Positions 4,165 to 7,243 of a stretch of 7,243 nucleotides of DNA are shown here, one piece after another. A program made the position numbers and the translations under genes. Source of the DNA: an uncultured Collinsella sp. (GTDB lineage Bacteria; Actinomycetota; Coriobacteriia; Coriobacteriales; Coriobacteriaceae); NCBI GenBank assembly GCA_937937835.1, contig CALDBJ010000037.1, positions 1 to 7,243 of the forward strand, written 5' to 3'. Below the pieces are notes generated by a model, which worked only from the letters and a program-made list of their open reading frames with translations, was not told the origin of the DNA and did no database searches. Every line of letters begins with the position of its first letter. The stretch's first letter is position 1.

Positions 4165-6353
4165 GTTCGGCCCTGGTTCCAGAATTGAGTACCGATGTAG
4201 CCGCACGTACGACGGGCGACATTCATCTTCTCCTGATCGCGGTTGCCGCAGTTGGGGCACTCCCACACCAGCTTGCCGTCATCCTCGACAATCTTGATCT
4301 CACCGTCGTAGCCGCACACCTGGCAGTAGTCGCTCTTGGTGTTGAGCTCGGCGTACATGATGTTGTCGTAGATGTACTGCATCACGCGAATGACAGCCTT
4401 GAGGTTGTCCTGCATGTTGGGAACCTCGACGTAGGAGATGGCACCGCCCGGCGAAAGCTGCTGGAACATACCCTCGAACTTGAGCTTGTCGAATGCGTCG
4501 ATCTCCTCGGACACGTGGACGTGGTAGCTGTTGGTGATGTAGCCCTTGTCCGTCACGCCCGGGATGATGCCAAAACGACGCTGCAGGCACTTGGCGAACT
4601 TGTAGGTCGTCGACTCAAGCGGGGTACCGTACAGCGAGAAGTCAATATCGCTTTCGGCCTTCCACTCGGCGCACTTGTCGTTCATGCGCTGCATGACGGC
4701 CATGGCAAACGGCGTGCCCTCCTTCTCGGTGTGGCTGTGGCCCGTCATGTACTTGACGCACTCATACAGGCCGGCATAGCCCAGGCTGATGGTGGAGTAT
4801 CCGCCCACGAGCAGCTTATCGATTGTCTCGCCCTTCTTCAGACGAGCGAGGGCGCCGTACTGCCACAGAATCGGTGCGGCGTCAGAAAGCGTACCCATCA
4901 GGCGCTCATGACGGCACAGCAGGGCACGGTGGCACAGCTCAAGGCGCTCATCGAAGATCTTCCAGAACTTATCCATGTCCTGATGCGAGCTCAGCGCGAC
5001 ATCGGGCAGGTTGATGGTCACAACGCCCTGGTTAAAGCGACCGTAGTACTTGGGCTTGTTCGGGTCATAGTTCAGCGCGTTGGCCACGTTGTTAAATCCG
5101 TTACCGGAGCGGTCGGGCGTCAGGAAGCTGCGGCAACCCATGCAGGTATAGCAGTCGCCGTTGCCCGCGGTCTCGCCCTTCGACAGCTTGAGCTCGCGCA
5201 TCTTCTTCTCGGAGATGTAGTCGGGCACCATGCGCTTGGCGGTGCACTTAGCAGCCAGCTGGGTCAGGTAGAAGTACGGGGAATTCTCGTGAACGTTATC
5301 GTCCTCGAGCACGTAGATGAGCTTGGGGAACGCCGGGGTGATCCACACGCCGGCTTCGTTCTTAACGCCCTCATAGCGCTGACGAAGCGTCTCCTCCACA
5401 ATCATGGCAAGGTCGTGCTTCTCCTGGGGCGTACGGGCCTCATTGAGATACATAAAGACCGTCACGAACGGCGCCTGGCCATTCGTGGTCATAAGGGTCA
5501 CGACCTGATACTGAATCGTCTGAACGCCGCGACGGATCTCGTCACGCAGGCGGTCCTCAACAACCTCGCGGACCTTTTCGGGAGATGCGGAAACGCCAAG
5601 CTCCTCGAGCTCGCGGGCGACCTCGCCGCGAATCTTTTGACGGCTCACCTCGACGAACGGGGCAAGATGGGTCAGCGAAATCGACTGGCCACCGTACTGG
5701 GAGGAAGCAACCTGAGCGATGATCTGCGTCGCGATGTTGCAGGCAGTCGAGAAGCTGTGCGGCTTCTCGATCAGCGTGCCCGAAATAACAGTACCGTTCT
5801 GGAGCATATCCTCCAGGTTCACCAGGTCGCAGTTATGCATGTGCTGGGCAAAGTAGTCCGAATCATGGAAGTGAATCAGACCCTCATTGTGAGCATCCAC
5901 AATCTCCTGGGGCAGCAGCACACGCTGGGTCAGGTCCTTGGAGATCTCGCCGGCCATGTAGTCACGCTGAACGGAATTGACGGTCGGGTTCTTGTTGGAG
6001 TTCTCCTGCTTAACCTCTTCGTTGTTGCACTCGATCAGCGACAGGATCTTGTCATCGGTCGTGTTCTTCTGGCGCTTCAGGCTCTGAACATAGCGATAGA
6101 TGATGTAGTGGCGGGCCACTTCGTAGCAGTCGAGACGCATAATCTCGTCCTCGACCAGATCCTGAATCTCCTCGACCGACACGGTGTGGCCCGCGTTCTC
6201 GCATGCCTCGGCGACGTTTTGCGCCGCATAAACCACCTGGCGGTCGGTAAGACGAGAGCCCTCCTCGACCTCCAAGTTGGCGGCGCGAATCGCATTGACA
6301 ATCTTATCGATGTCAAAGACAACCTCGGTGCCGCTGCGCTTGATGATCTTCAT
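4131..6353 (-). CDS. nrdD: Anaerobic (class III) ribonucleoside-triphosphate reductase
   Basis: NrdD reduces ribonucleoside triphosphates to deoxyribonucleotides with a glycyl radical and supplies dNTPs under anoxia. The 740-residue protein has an N-terminal ATP-cone (about 1-95, opening I-K-R-S-G-T-E-V-V-F-D), which senses ATP/dATP. H-N-C-D-L-V-N carries Cys175 and C-M-G-C-R-S carries Cys404 and Cys407, the expected active-site cysteine regions. A four-Cys zinc site sits at Cys677, 680, 699 and 702. R-R-T-C-G-Y-I-G contains Gly718, the expected radical site. All key residues are present and the length is normal. The ATG at 6353 has GAGG 7 nt upstream; an in-frame ATG at 6383 adds ten atypical residues. 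The formate- or thiol-dependence class was not resolved. Expression is probably controlled by NrdR through the boxes at 6579-6626. Confidence 0.97.
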   Translation of the reverse strand: MKIIKRSGTEVVFDIDKIVNAIRAANLEVEEGSRLTDRQVVYAAQNVAEACENAGHTVSVEEIQDLVEDEIMRLDCYEVARHYIIYRYVQSLKRQKNTTDDKILSLIECNNEEVKQENSNKNPTVNSVQRDYMAGEISKDLTQRVLLPQEIVDAHNEGLIHFHDSDYFAQHMHNCDLVNLEDMLQNGTVISGTLIEKPHSFSTACNIATQIIAQVASSQYGGQSISLTHLAPFVEVSRQKIRGEVARELEELGVSASPEKVREVVEDRLRDEIRRGVQTIQYQVVTLMTTNGQAPFVTVFMYLNEARTPQEKHDLAMIVEETLRQRYEGVKNEAGVWITPAFPKLIYVLEDDNVHENSPYFYLTQLAAKCTAKRMVPDYISEKKMRELKLSKGETAGNGDCYTCMGCRSFLTPDRSGNGFNNVANALNYDPNKPKYYGRFNQGVVTINLPDVALSSHQDMDKFWKIFDERLELCHRALLCRHERLMGTLSDAAPILWQYGALARLKKGETIDKLLVGGYSTISLGYAGLYECVKYMTGHSHTEKEGTPFAMAVMQRMNDKCAEWKAESDIDFSLYGTPLESTTYKFAKCLQRRFGIIPGVTDKGYITNSYHVHVSEEIDAFDKLKFEGMFQQLSPGGAISYVEVPNMQDNLKAVIRVMQYIYDNIMYAELNTKSDYCQVCGYDGEIKIVEDDGKLVWECPNCGNRDQEKMNVARRTCGYIGTQFWNQGRTEEIRDRVLHL

Positions 6354-6574
6354 CCTCTTGCCTCTTTCGCGTCGTAGTCTCATTGCGTTTCAGAGCCAAA
6401 CGATGCTCGGCAGGGCTTGCCCCTGTCTTGCGGCGCCGTCGCGCAATCTGTGTTCTCGATAAACCATAGGTCCTCATGCGGACAATCCTCGCGGCCGATC
6501 AAGCGGCTCAAAGGCGTGTCCAAATGGGACGAACAAGGTCTTCGTTCTCTGTCCGCCATCTATCATACGACAAA
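6354..6574 (-). other. nrdD 5' leader, about 220 nt, no recognised riboswitch
   Basis: If the promoter next to the NrdR boxes is right, the nrdD mRNA has a leader of about 220 nt. It is GC-rich and can form small hairpins, for example CAGGG/CCCTG at 6411-6425 and TTGCG/CGCAA around 6428-6446. I see no cobalamin-riboswitch B12 box, T-box or leader peptide with a convincing ribosome binding site. A second -10-like sequence, minus-strand TATGAT at 6562-6567, could start the transcript slightly further downstream. Confidence 0.4.
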
Positions 6575-6578
6575 GACG

Positions 6579-6594
6579 CACCTATATCCTGTAT
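6579..6594. promoter_or_regulatory. Second, degenerate NrdR box
   Basis: This 16-bp stretch matches the NrdR-box pattern at about 10 of 16 positions, including the central TATAT and the flanking C and G. It lies exactly 32 bp (about three helical turns) from the strong box, the arrangement known for paired NrdR sites. It overlaps the proposed -10 box. On its own it would not be convincing. Confidence 0.6.
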
Positions 6595-6610
6595 TCTTTT
6601 TTTAGGTCAA
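6581..6610 (-). promoter_or_regulatory. nrdD: Candidate nrdD promoter
   Basis: On the minus strand TTGACC (6610-6605) and TATAGG (6586-6581) are separated by 18 nt. The -10 box overlaps the downstream NrdR box, and the -35 box abuts the upstream NrdR box, which fits repression by NrdR. The -10 match is only 4 of 6, so the exact start is uncertain. Confidence 0.4.
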
Positions 6611-6626
6611 ACACAACATATAGTGT
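6611..6626. promoter_or_regulatory. NrdR box upstream of nrdD
   Basis: ACACAACATATAGTGT matches the known NrdR operator pattern (acaCwAtATaTwGtgt) at 15 of 16 positions. NrdR is the ATP-cone repressor that shuts down ribonucleotide reductase genes when dATP is high. The position upstream of nrdD, and the partner site 32 bp away, agree with this role. The nrdR gene itself is not in the window. Confidence 0.8.
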
Positions 6627-6920
6627 TTCAGCAGGTCAAAGCAATTGGTCATTTTGCAGACGCATTAAAAATGAGGGGTATTTGACAAGTCGGTAAAACG
6701 TTACCAACACGGCTACCTGCATGGCAGTTATAAAACCCCCTTAGTCAAGCCGCTGACAAATCCTACCAAAACCAAGCCGCTCACGCCAAAAGAATCCAAA
6801 AGATTATGCTTGACCAACATGTTGCGGTCACGGTCGGCCAGGACGTATGCAACCTGCCGGCACCTCTACGGGGACCTTGGATCAATATTTGCTGGCATAT
6901 TTGACGGCGTGCTTGGTAGC
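6627..6920. other. Intergenic stretch without a supported gene
   Basis: Between the nrdD control region and the tRNA terminator there is about 290 nt with no convincing gene. Visible small structures are a GGTAA/TTACC inverted repeat (6692-6705), two direct copies of CAAGCCGCT (6746 and 6773), and a perfect TTGACA (6682-6687) with no matching -10 box. A 30-codon minus-strand frame (6820-6728) with a hydrophobic end lacks a ribosome binding site. Confidence 0.5.
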
Positions 6921-6957
6921 AAAACAAAACAGCCCAGAGGACATAGCCTCTGAGCTG
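6921..6957 (-). terminator. Intrinsic terminator of the tRNA operon
   Basis: On the minus strand an 11-bp stem (CAGCTCAGAGG with CCTCTGGGCTG, one G-U pair) encloses a 6-nt loop and is followed by TTTTGTTTT. It begins 8 nt after the tRNA-Val 3' end. This is a textbook rho-independent terminator. Confidence 0.92.
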
Positions 6958-6965
6958 CGAACATT

Positions 6966-7040
6966 TGGTGGGCGTTAGAAGATTTGAACTTCTGACCTCT
7001 TCCGTGTCAGGGAAGCGCTCTCCCCCTGAGCTAAACGCCC
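6966..7040 (-). tRNA. tRNA-Val (anticodon GAC)
   Basis: The 75-nt sequence folds into a full cloverleaf. The acceptor stem pairs GGGCGTT with AACGCCC, the D-stem pairs GCTC with GAGC, the anticodon stem pairs CTTCC with GGAAG around CTGACAC, and the T-stem pairs AGAAG with CTTCT around TTCAAAT. The anticodon is GAC, reading GUC and GUU. CCA is encoded. Three nt separate it from tRNA-Gly, so the two are cotranscribed. Confidence 0.96.
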
Positions 7041-7043
7041 AAA

Positions 7044-7119
7044 TGGAGCGGACAACGGGGCTCGAACCCGCGACCCCAACCTTGGCAAGGTTGTGCTCTA
7101 CCAACTGAGCCATGTCCGC
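7044..7119 (-). tRNA. tRNA-Gly (anticodon GCC)
   Basis: This 76-nt cloverleaf has a GCGGACA acceptor strand pairing with TGTCCGC, an anticodon stem CAACC/GGTTG around TTGCCAA, and a T-loop TTCGAGC. The anticodon GCC reads GGC and GGU. U is the discriminator and CCA is encoded. It is the promoter-proximal gene of the pair. Confidence 0.96.
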
Positions 7120-7208
7120 TTACGAGGATTAATCTTACGTGATGCCCGCATCCTATGCAAGAACTTTTTTTGAAAAGTTTTGCGACGCCCCTTGATTATC
7201 GACTTCAT
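7098..7208 (-). CDS. Doubtful 36-codon basic ORF overlapping tRNA-Gly
   Basis: A minus-strand ATG at 7208 has GGGAGG 7 nt upstream and encodes 36 residues rich in Lys and Arg before a stop inside the tRNA-Gly D-loop. The frame is also open upstream to the window edge, so it could be the tail of a gene outside. Against it, the frame runs through the tRNA promoter and A-rich UP element, which alone would create a Lys/Arg-rich translation. I do not recognise the peptide. Confidence 0.12.
   Translation of the reverse strand: MKSIIKGRRKTFQKKFLHRMRASRKINPRKRTWLSW
7132..7160 (-). promoter_or_regulatory. Promoter of the tRNA-Gly/tRNA-Val operon
   Basis: Minus-strand TTGCAT (7160-7155) and TAAGAT (7137-7132) are 17 nt apart. 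The predicted start falls a few nt before the mature tRNA-Gly 5' end, as expected for a stable RNA operon. Confidence 0.65.
7161..7181 (-). promoter_or_regulatory. UP-like element of the tRNA promoter
   Basis: Immediately upstream of the -35 box the minus strand shows phased A and T tracts (AAAACTTTT, then seven A). This is the composition and place of an UP element, which binds the RNA polymerase alpha C-terminal domains at strong stable-RNA promoters. The same bases form a weak AT-rich inverted repeat. Confidence 0.5.
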
Positions 7209-7229
7209 CCGAACACCTCCCACATTCAT

Positions 7230-7243
7230 CCGCACATGTGCGG
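7230..7243. repeat. 14-bp perfect palindrome at the window edge
   Basis: CCGCACATGTGCGG is its own reverse complement with no spacer. It reaches the last base of the window, so it may be the arm or core of something longer outside. It could be an operator or the tip of a terminator; neither can be decided here. Confidence 0.4.

Noticed and set aside
4050..6377. A 775-codon plus-strand frame lying antisense to the whole of nrdD.
   Set aside because: It is in codon register with nrdD, so its stops would need TTA, CTA or TCA codons in nrdD, which this GC-rich codon use avoids. The translation has a repetitive Val/Leu/His/Asp-rich composition with no domain, while nrdD has every catalytic residue.
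6354..6574. A cobalamin riboswitch in front of nrdD.
   Set aside because: I found no GCCACTG-like B12 box or matching core; class III reductases also do not use cobalamin.
6682..6710. Perfect TTGACA followed by a GGTAA/TTACC repeat as a plus-strand promoter with operator.
   Set aside because: There is no acceptable -10 box at 15-19 nt and no plus-strand gene downstream.
6781..7113. A 110-codon minus-strand frame across both tRNAs.
   Set aside because: Its start, M-A-Q-L-V-E-H, and the V-A-G-S-S-P-V-V segment are the familiar translation of tRNA sequence; the region is two tRNA genes and a terminator.

Overview
This looks like about 7.2 kb of chromosome from a moderately GC-rich anaerobic bacterium. 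My best guess is a gut actinobacterium of the Coriobacteriia, for example Collinsella. The guess rests on the strictly anaerobic (class III) ribonucleotide reductase, the base and codon use, and the general look of the proteins. It is recognition, not a database match. I see no insertion sequence, phage gene, CRISPR array or defence system.

Layout from left to right. Positions 1-528 (+) hold the C-terminal part of an M19 dipeptidase. After a 12-bp perfect hairpin comes a YgjP/WLM-type zinc metallopeptidase (603-1379, +). It converges, with a 6-nt gap, on a minus-strand block that reads, in order of transcription, nrdD (6353-4131), nrdG (3703-3122), folE (3055-2498), an HD-domain phosphohydrolase (2496-1915) and folB (1871-1386). 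Upstream of nrdD are a long leader and a promoter region with a pair of NrdR boxes. At the right end tRNA-Gly(GCC) and tRNA-Val(GAC) form a small minus-strand operon with its own promoter, UP-like element and terminator.

NrdD reduces ribonucleotides to deoxyribonucleotides without oxygen, and NrdG installs its glycyl radical. FolE and FolB catalyse two early steps of the tetrahydrofolate pterin branch. The HD protein sits between them, where the unassigned dihydroneopterin-triphosphate dephosphorylation step would fit. Folate is needed for dTMP and purine synthesis, so the block links anaerobic dNTP supply with one-carbon cofactor supply.

The least ordinary part is the 427-nt spacer between nrdD and nrdG. 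It holds (i) a long imperfect inverted repeat around the nrdD terminator whose outer arm matches the last codons of nrdD, (ii) two 21-bp direct repeats containing FNR/CRP-like half-sites just upstream of a plausible nrdG -10 box, and (iii) a 22-bp stem ending 2 nt from the nrdG Shine-Dalgarno. Several departures from perfect pairing become G-U wobbles only in the minus-strand RNA, which hints that the RNA structures matter. I found no clearly new multi-gene system; this spacer and the HD gene deserve the closest look.
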